A DNA stretch of 5,986 nt from Methanosarcinales archaeon (GCA_030666765.1 DAOUXE010000082.1:1-5986); one strand, 5' to 3'; shown: positions 1 to 5,423, counted from the first letter of the stretch. Numbers and translations: made by a program. The notes: generated by a model from the letters alone, not told the origin.

Positions 1-180
1 GCAGCCATATGTTCAGGAAATAATGAAAGTGCCGGAAAGGTGAAGAATAGCAGGACTCGGCGCGGCAATAACTATCTTAAAACCACGTTGGTGGAAGCGG
101 CTTGGGTAGCTTCAAGGACAAAGGACACTTGTATTAGCGCACGATGGAAAAACGGTCACATTCTGGTACGGGGACCATGA
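1..180 (+). pseudogene. IS110-family transposase, C-terminal remnant
   Basis: Frame 1 is open from the window edge to a TGA at 178-180. Up to about position 144 it reads like the C-terminal part of the IS110-family transposase (Transposase_20 domain). It has a segment ICSGNNESAGK, then RRGNNYLKTTLVEAAWVASR and TKDTCISAR. In this family that segment carries the helix-hairpin-helix-like region needed for strand transfer. After about 144 the similarity stops, and the last ten or so codons before the stop are out-of-frame reading of the next element. The piece is truncated on the right by an IS91/Y2-type sequence and runs off the window on the left, so its full length cannot be judged. The family call rests on recalled motif similarity and is fairly sure. 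An active protein is unlikely. Confidence 0.72.
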
Positions 181-514
181 TGACACGAGACACTTTGTGA
201 CGATGACAGTGCGAGAGTTCATCCAAGCACTGATTCAGAACATACCGGACAGGAATTTTAAAATGATACGGTATTGCGGTGCATACAGCCACAGAATCGA
301 AGGAAAATACTCCAAGCACATACAGAGAAGTATAAAACAAGCGACATTTGATGATTTTCTTAAGAATCCAAACAAATGGGCACCAACATGCCCAAACTGC
401 GGCAAGAAAATGACATTCATGTACTATGAGAAGGGACCACCAAAGGAAAATGAGGTTTTCGGATGCAAATTATCCGATTGGAATCACCCGCTGCTTAGCC
501 CGAGCTACAACTGA
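143..514 (+). pseudogene. IS91-like (Y2_Tnp) transposase, C-terminal remnant
   Basis: Frame 2 becomes protein-like from about 143 (DGKTVTFWYGDHDD) and continues without a break through VREFIQALIQNIPDRNFKMI and RYCGAYSHR to a TGA at 512-514. This matches the end of the putative transposase family Y2_Tnp (IS91/IS801-like, rolling-circle type), where the pattern is DGK-VTFWY, then EFI--LI-HIP, then F-MIRYYG-YS. A C-terminal CPNCGKKM segment gives half of a zinc-binding site. The catalytic tyrosines and the N-terminal zinc finger would lie upstream and are missing, because the frame runs back into IS110-type sequence and a TAG at 107-109. A GTG at 197 could start a 105-residue protein, but that would be only a fragment. 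Best read as a dead 3' end of an element. Confidence 0.72.
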
Positions 515-553
515 TTTGCCCCCGTAGGGTGCTTTCTTGATTTTTCCCGCCAT
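470..553 (-). pseudogene. 5' end of an unidentified gene following NIL-ferredoxin, truncated
   Basis: Fourteen bases after the NIL-ferredoxin stop codon there is an ATG (551-553) with a strong Shine-Dalgarno sequence, GGAGGT, six bases upstream. The reading frame begins MAGKIKKAPYGG and stops after 27 codons at a TAA (470-472). The last part runs antisense through the end of the IS91-like transposase. The strong ribosome binding site, short spacing and lysine-rich start look like a real second gene of the NIL-ferredoxin operon whose body was replaced by the transposon end. I do not recognise the protein. A genuine 27-residue peptide is possible but less likely. Confidence 0.4.
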
Positions 554-567
554 CACACAACCTCCTC

Positions 568-954
568 TCACTCACTCATCACCATGAGCGCGACATGCGG
601 ACATGCCGTCACACAGGTGCCACACTGGATGCACTTCGACTCATCCATCGCAACACTCCAGTCATCCTTAAATGAGAAGACCTGAACCGGGCAGACGCTA
701 ATACATGCACCGCAGTGCACGCATTCGTTCTCGTCCCGGATGATCGGGTGTTCGAGCACAGAGACTGATGCGCCCTGGCGTTCGAATGCGGTCGCAACGC
801 GGGCGCAGGAGTCGGCAGGCACCTCGAGTACGATCTCACCGCTCGTTGCGTCAATGTTTGCGCGGTCGACATTGATCTCAACACCGGTTTCAAGGATCAC
901 TCTCGCAATCACAGGATCATGAACCGCCGATGAAACGTGTATCATCATCTTCAT
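568..954 (-). CDS. NIL domain 2x[4Fe-4S] ferredoxin, homocysteine-biosynthesis type
   Basis: The protein has 128 residues and two parts. Residues 1 to about 70 form a NIL domain, the small ligand-binding fold also found at the end of methionine ABC transporter ATPases. Residues 75-128 form a bacterial-type ferredoxin with two complete CxxCxxCxxxCP motifs (Cys 78, 81, 84, 88 and Cys 108, 111, 114, 118), so two [4Fe-4S] clusters are expected. In Methanosarcina a protein of this design (MA1822), with a COG1900 partner (MA1821), takes part in making homocysteine from aspartate semialdehyde and sulfide; this role is carried over by family. It is soluble, with no signal peptide or membrane segment. 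The start is supported by GGGTGAT (959-965) just upstream of the ATG. No COG1900 gene is visible here, but the next gene in the operon is truncated. The domain call is very sure; the pathway is likely, not proven. Confidence 0.92.
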   Translation of the reverse strand: MKMMIHVSSAVHDPVIARVILETGVEINVDRANIDATSGEIVLEVPADSCARVATAFERQGASVSVLEHPIIRDENECVHCGACISVCPVQVFSFKDDWSVAMDESKCIQCGTCVTACPHVALMVMSE

Positions 955-990
955 AGTATCACCCTTGTCATCATCTCAACCATCTGTTAC

Positions 991-1000
991 CTATGTAAAA
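991..1000 (-). promoter_or_regulatory. Candidate TATA box, proximal promoter of NIL-ferredoxin
   Basis: The minus strand reads TTTTACATAG, about 40 bases before the start codon. Transcription from it would begin near 970 and leave a short leader holding the GGTGAT ribosome binding site. The match to the archaeal TATA consensus is only partial. A second candidate lies at 1104-1112. Confidence 0.35.
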
Positions 1001-1022
1001 GAAGTTTTCGCGTGGGAGTGAA

Positions 1023-1039
1023 GTGGTTTTTTACACCAC
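1023..1039. repeat. Small inverted repeat GTGGT/ACCAC
   Basis: GTGGT (1023-1027) and ACCAC (1035-1039) flank a seven-base spacer that is an A/T run. It lies between the two candidate NIL-ferredoxin promoters, so it could be a hairpin in a long leader or a protein site next to the proximal TATA box. It is short and could arise by chance. Confidence 0.3.
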
Positions 1040-1103
1040 ATACCAGAATCGGTCAAGATGTCTGAAAATTGTATCCCCTCCAAATTAGGGGGTAAATGGG
1101 GGT

Positions 1104-1132
1104 ATTATATACAAATTAACAACTTGTTGTTA
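1104..1132 (-). promoter_or_regulatory. Distal TATA box with adjacent palindrome
   Basis: The minus strand reads GTATATAAT at 1104-1112, a good archaeal TATA box. Directly upstream lies the palindrome TAACAAC-TT-GTTGTTA (1117-1132), seven perfect base pairs around a two-base centre. The position, touching the TATA/BRE region, is typical for an archaeal regulator site. The start site would be near 1083, giving a leader of about 130 bases before the NIL-ferredoxin ATG. The surroundings are very AT-rich, so part of this may be chance. Confidence 0.4.
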
Positions 1133-1206
1133 TGGATTTATGCAAATAGTGTTTTAAATCATGTAATAAGTGTTAGTTCAAATCTTAAAAATATAATAAA
1201 ATACTA

Positions 1207-1437
1207 CTAAATTGGTAACAGATGATCATTAGAAATCAAAGCAGACCATAACACAAGATGTAGGTAAATCGAATCTCGCATACCTCTTACCCTCCTTTTT
1301 GGAGTGGATGCTGAAAATTCTATGCAGAAAAACTCATCATACCGCGGTACCCATATTTTCAAGATTCTGAACATTCCGGCTAACTCACTGCTCATCTTTA
1401 TCAGGCGATCCACATAAAGTCGTTTCTCCCTGAACAT
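1207..1437 (-). CDS. Hypothetical small protein downstream of MNT
   Basis: This is a 76-residue reading frame beginning MFREKRLYVDRLIKMSSELA. It starts 29 bases after the MNT stop, on the same strand. The first 35 residues are charged and amphipathic and read like a real protein helix. The second half is less convincing. The frame stays open upstream of the ATG as far as the end of the MNT gene (through QYHLSYVGGDYEHE), so the ATG at 1437 need not be the true start. GGAGGGG lies about 15 bases upstream of the ATG, too far for a standard ribosome binding site. I do not recognise a family. It may be a third member of the HEPN/MNT operon, a remnant, or a chance ORF. Confidence 0.33.
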   Translation of the reverse strand: MFREKRLYVDRLIKMSSELAGMFRILKIWVPRYDEFFCIEFSASTPKRRVRGMRDSIYLHLVLWSALISNDHLLPI

Positions 1438-1466
1438 CTCGTGCTCATAGTCCCCTCCAACGTAAC

Positions 1467-1802
1467 TTAAATGATACTGATCCCGTTCTTTGCAGCCTTG
1501 TTAACGGTATCATTCTCACGCTTTTTTCGGTCAAATTCCTCTGGCGTATAACAGATGGCGTCGATGTGTTCCGAAAACCACACTTCTTTTAAGAACTGTG
1601 CCATTCTGCCAGTAAATTTCTGTCCATTGAACACATCAGAGACGATTATTAGGTCAATATCGCTTTCATCTGTAGGCGTTCCCCATGCATGCGAACCAAA
1701 GAGTGTCAACTTCTCCGAATTGAACTTTGATACGATAATATCCATCTTTTCAGCCAAGAATCTCCTGACCACTTTATCTCTTATCGCCGTCTTATCAATC
1801 AT
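1467..1802 (-). CDS. MNT-domain nucleotidyltransferase (HEPN partner)
   Basis: A minimal nucleotidyltransferase of the polymerase-beta superfamily, 111 residues from this start. It has the diagnostic GSHAWG loop (residues 36-41), the metal-binding pair in ESDIDLIIV (Asp 48 and Asp 50) and a third acidic position in EHIDAICY (Asp 81), so the active site looks complete. In characterised HEPN/MNT modules the nucleotidyltransferase is the antitoxin and silences the HEPN ribonuclease by adding AMP or by binding it. I chose the ATG at 1802 because GGGTGA lies five bases upstream. A GTG at 1811 is in frame, but it falls inside that ribosome binding site. The ATG overlaps the end of the HEPN gene by eight bases, so the two are translationally coupled. 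The partner HEPN gene is broken here, which leaves this protein without an obvious target. Confidence 0.85.
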   Translation of the reverse strand: MIDKTAIRDKVVRRFLAEKMDIIVSKFNSEKLTLFGSHAWGTPTDESDIDLIIVSDVFNGQKFTGRMAQFLKEVWFSEHIDAICYTPEEFDRKKRENDTVNKAAKNGISII

Positions 1803-2207
1803 CGTCTTCACCCATTTGTATTTTTACCCATGCTAATACCTCTTTTGACCTAACAAGCTTAATCTTTACCGTACTTTCATTGTATAGTTCAAAGGGTAAT
1901 TCATCTGATACATCCGGGCATCTTGAGAGCATGTAATCTTCTGACAGTTCGTAAGGTCGCGTCCATAATCTCAAGCGGTGCATCTACCATTCGAGGCAAG
2001 CTTATCAATATGATGGATTCTTGGAGGTGCATCATCAAATTGTCTGATATATAGCGCTTTTGGTCCCTTTTCTATAGCCTGCTCGCTGAAGAAAACATTT
2101 GCATAATAGTCACCAGAGTCTATGCAATTCTTTGCAGTCAGAATGTCCCTATTCGCCTGCTTCCACCACTTTGATACGGTTTCATTCATTACTATCTTAT
2201 AATCCAC
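1795..2207 (-). pseudogene. HEPN-domain protein, disrupted by two single-base insertions
   Basis: Three reading frames join to one HEPN protein of the COG1895 type, about 130 residues. The first runs from the start to LAS (SKWWKQANRDILTAKN, then NVFFSEQAIEK, ALYIRQFDDA and HHIDKLAS). The second, about 1955-1989, reads VDAPLEIMDAT. The third runs from YELSEDYMLSRCPD to a TGA at 1795-1797 and includes KLVRSKEVLAWVK. Removing one A at 1990-1991 and one T at 1953-1954 restores a continuous family-like sequence. An ATG at 2187-2189 is a better start than the GTG at 2205-2207, because a TATA box lies at 2221-2230. IEKGPKALY has Gly-Pro where a helix is expected, a further sign of decay. HEPN proteins are RNA-binding or RNase partners of MNT proteins. 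Assembly or sequencing errors would give the same picture. Confidence 0.82.
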
Positions 2208-2220
2208 TGAGTACTTTCAG

Positions 2221-2230
2221 CATATATAAG
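2221..2230 (-). promoter_or_regulatory. TATA box of the HEPN/MNT operon
   Basis: The minus strand reads CTTATATATG, a near-perfect archaeal TATA box. Transcription would begin about 25 bases downstream, near 2200, a few bases before the ATG at 2187-2189. This argues for that ATG over the GTG at 2205-2207. Another TATA-like match, TATATAAA, lies at 2251-2258 on the same strand. Confidence 0.5.
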
Positions 2231-2250
2231 ATTGAGATTGGTTTCGTCGA

Positions 2251-2258
2251 TTTATATA
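2251..2258 (+). promoter_or_regulatory. TTTATATA TATA-box match facing the structured element
   Basis: TTTATATA is an exact archaeal TATA box on the plus strand. A start about 22-26 bases downstream falls on the first base of the inverted repeat at 2277-2330. Read on the minus strand it is TATATAAA and could instead serve the HEPN gene. Which strand uses it cannot be told from sequence. Confidence 0.35.
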
Positions 2259-2276
2259 CACCTATTACAATGATAC

Positions 2277-2330
2277 GCGGGCGAACGCATCTGGAGCGTG
2301 CTTATGCGCTTTCGCACTTTGTCCGCCCGC
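2277..2330 (-). ncRNA. Structured 54-nt element after Fae-Hps (3' UTR hairpin, terminator or small RNA)
   Basis: A perfect 7-bp stem GCGGGCG/CGCCCGC closes the element (2277-2283 with 2324-2330). On the minus strand a second stem, AGCGCAU/AUGCGUU, forms inside and stacks directly on it. This second stem has a G-U pair on the minus strand but an A-C mismatch on the plus strand, which suggests that the transcribed strand is the minus one. An alternative inner hairpin GUGC-GAAA-GCGC has a GNRA loop, also better on the minus strand. It begins nine bases after the Fae-Hps stop codon. No U-run follows directly, so it is not a classical terminator. It is not a tRNA: it is too short and has no T-arm. 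Confidence 0.45.
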
Positions 2331-2339
2331 ACAATGGAA

Positions 2340-3527
2340 TCAGAAGTCGGTCATCACCCTAAACTGATCGATCTCCTCTTTGGATAGCCCTTCTATGAAC
2401 ATCTCGGCTGCCTGCCGCACATCCTTCGAATTCGTGATCGCACGCCCGACCACGAGGATATCGGCTCCTGCGCCTTTGGCATCCTGTATCGTATCTGCCC
2501 TGATGCCACCGGCAACCGCAACCAGAATCTTACTTGAGAGTGCCTTGATTTCAGGGATGCTGCCCCACTGGTACTCGGTCTTCTCGGCATCGATCGCACG
2601 GTGTAGTTCGACGACATCGGGAAGAGCCTCAAGCTTGTCAAGTTCGCGCAACAATGGCCGCGGATCCGGCAGATTCAGTGTGTCGATGATGGCATAGATC
2701 CCCGTCTTGTGTGCCTCTCGAATCGCATTTACAATCGTCGGGATTGGTGCGAGCGCAGATATCACGACGGCATCAGCGGTTGCATCGGCAACCATGCGTG
2801 CCTCGAGATTGCCTGTATCAAGCGTCTTTAGATCGGCAACGATGAACGCATTCGGCTTTACTTCCCTGAGTCTTGTGATGACATCCACGCCGTACCGCTT
2901 GATAAGTGGCGTTCCCGCCTCGAGGATCAGGTGGTCGCTATCAGGAAGCGTTTTCACGACGTGCAGTATCTGGTCGATATCCGGATTGTCGAGGGCGACC
3001 TGCAGATACGGCGGATCCCACAGACGCGAGACTTTGAATCCCATGATTGCATGTGCGCCGCGATCCTTCTCATCAAGAACCGTCTCGATTCCGGGAAATC
3101 CATCCATCGCACGCGTAAGCGCAAGCTTCGTCGCGCCGTAGTTGTACCGGTAGATCCGGTTATAGTCCTTCGCGCCTGGGTGGATGAAGACGCTTGCAAC
3201 GATTACAATCTCCTCTGCCTGCTCTTCCGGAACGATTCCGTCCTCCACAGCATCAGCAACCGCCTTTGCAACAGCCGCCTGCGCAGGACCAAAGATGAGC
3301 GCTGCTTGTTCCATGTTTTTCACAGTGACCTTTGGAACGATCAGGCATGCCGGCTTCGTGAGCAGGTTCGGGCGGATGACTGATAGGAGTGGTGTGTGCC
3401 CACCTGATAGTTGCGTCATCCCGGTCGCAAACGCCTGCCCGACTGGGCCTGTCTTCTCTCCGATTATCAGATCGACGTGTGCAAGTTCAGGCGCCTCGCC
3501 GATCAGTGCTTCTCCGATTAACATCAT
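2340..3527 (-). CDS. fae-hps: Bifunctional formaldehyde-activating enzyme / 3-hexulose-6-phosphate synthase
   Basis: A cytosolic fusion enzyme of 395 residues, the usual archaeal size. Residues 1 to about 165 are Fae, which joins formaldehyde to tetrahydromethanopterin. The family pattern IGEALIGEAPELAHVDLIIG is present, with the catalytic His at exactly position 17, followed by GHTPLL, IRPN and PKVTV. Residues from about 175 to the end are Hps of the OMP-decarboxylase superfamily: LEAGTPLIKRYG (202-213), the catalytic ADLKTLDTG (Asp 232, Lys 234, Asp 237), ELHRAID (His 309, Asp 313) and phosphate-binding AGGI and GRA near 339-363. In archaea without an oxidative pentose-phosphate route, Hps works backwards to make ribulose 5-phosphate, and Fae captures the formaldehyde released. 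All key residues are intact. The ATG at 3527 has GAGGT eight bases upstream. The gene is monocistronic with its own promoter. Confidence 0.97.
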   Translation of the reverse strand: MMLIGEALIGEAPELAHVDLIIGEKTGPVGQAFATGMTQLSGGHTPLLSVIRPNLLTKPACLIVPKVTVKNMEQAALIFGPAQAAVAKAVADAVEDGIVPEEQAEEIVIVASVFIHPGAKDYNRIYRYNYGATKLALTRAMDGFPGIETVLDEKDRGAHAIMGFKVSRLWDPPYLQVALDNPDIDQILHVVKTLPDSDHLILEAGTPLIKRYGVDVITRLREVKPNAFIVADLKTLDTGNLEARMVADATADAVVISALAPIPTIVNAIREAHKTGIYAIIDTLNLPDPRPLLRELDKLEALPDVVELHRAIDAEKTEYQWGSIPEIKALSSKILVAVAGGIRADTIQDAKGAGADILVVGRAITNSKDVRQAAEMFIEGLSKEEIDQFRVMTDF

Positions 3528-3567
3528 TTGAATTAACCTCGTTTAGTAGGATAGATTGTTGATTGAG

Positions 3568-3620
3568 CCGCGTGTCATATATTACTTCGGTTCACGCGGG
3601 AGCTGTAAACATAACGCGGG
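3568..3620. promoter_or_regulatory. Candidate operator: inverted GC-rich half-sites around the fae-hps TATA box
   Basis: CCGCGTG (3568-3574) and CACGCGG (3593-3599) form a perfect 7-bp inverted repeat with the TATA box in the 18-base gap. A third half-site, AACGCGGG (3613-3620), repeats CACGCGGG (3593-3600) at a distance of 20 bp, about two helical turns. Sites that bracket the TATA box on both sides suit an archaeal regulator that blocks or aids TBP/TFB. The bound protein cannot be named. An RNA hairpin is less likely, because the repeat spans the promoter. Confidence 0.5.
3576..3585 (-). promoter_or_regulatory. TATA box of fae-hps
   Basis: The minus strand reads GTAATATATG, preceded by the purine-rich CGAA expected of a BRE. 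A start about 25 bases downstream, near 3553, leaves a leader of roughly 26 bases containing GAGGT. The spacing to the gene is typical. Confidence 0.6.
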
Positions 3621-3664
3621 TGACGGATCAAAACAAACTGTGATAGAATGTCTGTAGTATGCAT

Positions 3665-3773
3665 CGATGCCACCGCCCGCAGGGCGGGGCATTGCCGCAT
3701 AAGATTAAGTATAGAACCACGAGGTGCAAATCCCGTGGTTATAATCGTGTCATACCTCTGGAATCAACCAAAG
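3665..3773 (-). terminator. Three consecutive hairpins downstream of rpsJ
   Basis: Reading from the rpsJ stop there are three stems. CTTTGG/CCAGAG (3756-3773) includes a U-G pair. AACCACG/CGTGGTT (3715-3740) carries two further pairs around a seven-base loop. The strongest is ATGCC..CCGCCC/GGGCGG..GGCAT (3667-3692), 11 bp with one bulge and a three-base loop. A U-rich stretch on the minus strand (TTTGTTTT, complement of 3630-3637) follows. This could be the 3' end and termination zone of the tuf-rpsJ transcript. A run of hairpins with a GC-rich terminal stem also resembles the right end of an IS200/IS605-type element, so an old transposon end is the main alternative. Confidence 0.45.
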
Positions 3774-3774
3774 A

Positions 3775-4086
3775 TCAATTCTCAAGCACGATCTCTATGT
3801 TAACATTGTTCGGGACGTTGATGCGCATCAACTGGCGCAGCGCCCGTTCATCTGCTGCAAGGTCGATCAGGCGCTTGTGCACCCGCATCTCCCAGTGATC
3901 CCATGTCTCGGTGCCCTCGCCGTCCGGACTCTTCCGAACCGGGACAACCAATCTCTTAGTTGGAAGTGGAATCGGACCTGCGATCTCGATACCGGTCCGC
4001 TCTGCTATACTCCTGACCTGTCCACAGACAGTATCCAGCTCTACCGGATTTGTGCCCGATAACCGTATCCTGGCTTTATGACTCAT
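3775..4086 (-). CDS. rpsJ: 30S ribosomal protein S10 (uS10)
   Basis: A 103-residue protein matching archaeal uS10 over its whole length (family about 102 residues). It belongs to the head of the small ribosomal subunit, where it contacts S3 and 16S rRNA. Recognisable parts are [11 protein letters not shown] near the start, the loop GPIPLPTK (37-44), the segment [16 protein letters not shown] (61-76), and [15 protein letters not shown] at the end. It lies 27 bases downstream of EF-1A, the conserved archaeal arrangement. The ATG at 4086 has GGAG (4091-4094) five bases upstream. A U7 tract and an inverted repeat sit just before this ribosome binding site and could lower S10 output relative to EF-1A. 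Nothing is abnormal in the protein. Confidence 0.98.
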   Translation of the reverse strand: MSHKARIRLSGTNPVELDTVCGQVRSIAERTGIEIAGPIPLPTKRLVVPVRKSPDGEGTETWDHWEMRVHKRLIDLAADERALRQLMRINVPNNVNIEIVLEN

Positions 4087-4094
4087 TTGACTCC

Positions 4095-4125
4095 AAAAAA
4101 ATAGAAGAAGCGATCATCGCTTCTT
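4095..4125 (-). terminator. Inverted repeat plus U7 between tuf and rpsJ
   Basis: AAGAAGCGAT (4105-4114) and ATCGCTTCTT (4116-4125) form a perfect 10-bp inverted repeat around a single base. The tuf stop codon lies at its centre. On the transcribed strand it is followed by CTA and then seven T (complement of 4095-4101), directly before the rpsJ ribosome binding site. It has the shape of an intrinsic terminator. Because rpsJ has no promoter of its own that I can see, partial read-through (attenuation) is the likely role. Confidence 0.55.
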
Positions 4126-5382
4126 GGCGCTGATGCACATGCCAGCAGCGATGGTCGATCCCATATCGCGTATAGCGAATCGCCCTAGTTGCGGGATCTC
4201 CTTGTATGGCTCGATGACCATAGGTCTCGTTGGTTTGATCGTGACGATAGCCGCATCTCCTGCTTTTATGAATGTGGGATTCTCCTCAGCAACCTGCCCG
4301 GTACGCGGATCGAGTTTCTTATCAAGTGACATGAACGTACATGCGGTCTGTGCCGTGTGGCAGTGGAATACTGGTGTGTACCCTGCCGTTATCGCAGACG
4401 GATGCTGGAGCACCACGATCTGCGCTGTAAACTCATCAGCAACCGTTGGCGGATTGCTTGCAGGACCGACAACGTCGCCTCGTCTCACGTCTTTCTTGCC
4501 GACACCACGAACATTAAATCCGATGTTATCACCAGGAAGCGCCTCCGGAATCTCCTCGTGATGCATCTCGATCGATTTTACCTCGCCTGATGCGCCGCTT
4601 GGCATGAATGCTACCTTATCTCCAGGTTTCATGGTTCCGGTCTCGACACGTCCGACAGGAACGGTTCCGATACCGGAGATCGTGTATGCATCCTGCACAG
4701 GAATACGTAGTGGCAGACCTGTCGGCTTCTCAGGTGCTGCGAACAGGTCAAGACCCTCGAGAATAGTCGGTCCCGTGTACCATGGCGTATCCTTGCTATG
4801 TTCGGCTACGTTTGCGCCGAAGAGCGCGGAAGTTGGTATAAAGTTTACGCCGTCTAGCTTGTACCCGACCATCTTTAAAAGGCTGCTGACATCTTCCTTC
4901 ACCTCACTATAGCGATCCTCGCTGTAATCAACACTATCCATCTTGTTGACTGCGATGATCAGCTGGTTGATTCCGAGTGTTGTCGCCAGGAATACGTGTT
5001 CCTTGGTCTGTTCCATTACCCCGTCCTTTGCGTCTACGGTCAGAATCGCGGCATCTGCCTGAGATGCACCGGTGATCATGTTCTTGACAAAGTCCCTATG
5101 ACCCGGACAATCCACGATAGTGTAGTAGTATTTAGCGGTATCGAACCTTTTATGTGCGATGTCGATCGTGATACCCCGCTCTCGCTCTTCTTTCAGTGAA
5201 TCCATAACCCATGCAAAAGCGAATGATCCTTTTCCTTTCTCTTCTGCTTCTGCCTTGTACTTCTCAATGACATGCGCTGGTATGGTTCCGGTCTCATACA
5301 GCAATCGCCCGACAAGTGTCGATTTTCCATGATCGATATGTCCGATGACTGCCAGATTCATGTGTGGCTTTTCTGCTGCCAT
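4114..5382 (-). CDS. tuf: Translation elongation factor EF-1A (archaeal EF-Tu)
   Basis: A GTPase of 422 residues that carries aminoacyl-tRNA to the ribosomal A site. The G domain has the P-loop GHIDHGKST (14-22), the switch I element ERERGITID (66-74), DCPGH (91-95), NKMD (146-149) and SAL near 185. Domains II and III follow, with [20 protein letters not shown] and the C-terminal [18 protein letters not shown]. All nucleotide-binding motifs and the active-site His 95 are intact, and the length is normal for archaea. The start at 5382 has a strong AGGAGG five bases upstream. It is the first gene of the tuf-rpsJ pair, 60 bases behind tRNA-Glu, with a TATA box (5424-5431) in that gap. Housekeeping gene with no oddity in the protein. 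Confidence 0.98.
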   Translation of the reverse strand: MAAEKPHMNLAVIGHIDHGKSTLVGRLLYETGTIPAHVIEKYKAEAEEKGKGSFAFAWVMDSLKEERERGITIDIAHKRFDTAKYYYTIVDCPGHRDFVKNMITGASQADAAILTVDAKDGVMEQTKEHVFLATTLGINQLIIAVNKMDSVDYSEDRYSEVKEDVSSLLKMVGYKLDGVNFIPTSALFGANVAEHSKDTPWYTGPTILEGLDLFAAPEKPTGLPLRIPVQDAYTISGIGTVPVGRVETGTMKPGDKVAFMPSGASGEVKSIEMHHEEIPEALPGDNIGFNVRGVGKKDVRRGDVVGPASNPPTVADEFTAQIVVLQHPSAITAGYTPVFHCHTAQTACTFMSLDKKLDPRTGQVAEENPTFIKAGDAAIVTIKPTRPMVIEPYKEIPQLGRFAIRDMGSTIAAGMCISAKKR

Positions 5383-5423
5383 ATTTTCCTCCTATTTGGT
5401 TCGTATGTAAGTATGTTCTGTTG

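Larger units (their letters stand above)
955..1206. other. Intergenic AT-rich region without a recognised gene
   Basis: No convincing coding frame is visible on either strand between the NIL-ferredoxin start and the small ORF at 1207. The stretch 1110-1206 is strongly AT-rich. Content that can be named: two TATA candidates, a 7-bp palindrome at 1117-1132, a small inverted repeat at 1023-1039, and a hairpin CCCCT/AGGGG (about 1075-1091) in the possible leader. Confidence 0.5.

Noticed and set aside
2277..2330. A tRNA suggested by the perfect 7-bp GCGGGCG/CGCCCGC acceptor-like stem
   Set aside because: Only 54 bases lie within it, with no T-arm or anticodon arm. Treated as a structured RNA or 3' UTR element instead.
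2099..2362. Plus-strand ORF of 87 residues across the HEPN 5' end and the structured element
   Set aside because: Its first half is antisense to HEPN coding sequence and the rest runs through promoter and hairpin DNA. No ribosome binding site or family similarity is seen.
2380..3383. Several long ORFs on the opposite strand or other frames within fae-hps
   Set aside because: They are shadows produced by the GC-rich codon use of the real gene, which has full-length family similarity and intact catalytic residues.
3711..3742. T-arm-like sequence GGTGCAAATCC suggesting a tRNA near 3720
   Set aside because: The loop differs from the TTCRANY consensus at one conserved position, and no acceptor, D-arm or anticodon arm can be placed around it. 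It is better explained as one of three hairpins.
4124..4912. Plus-strand ORFs opposite tuf
   Set aside because: They are antisense to the conserved EF-1A coding sequence, with no protein-like motifs.
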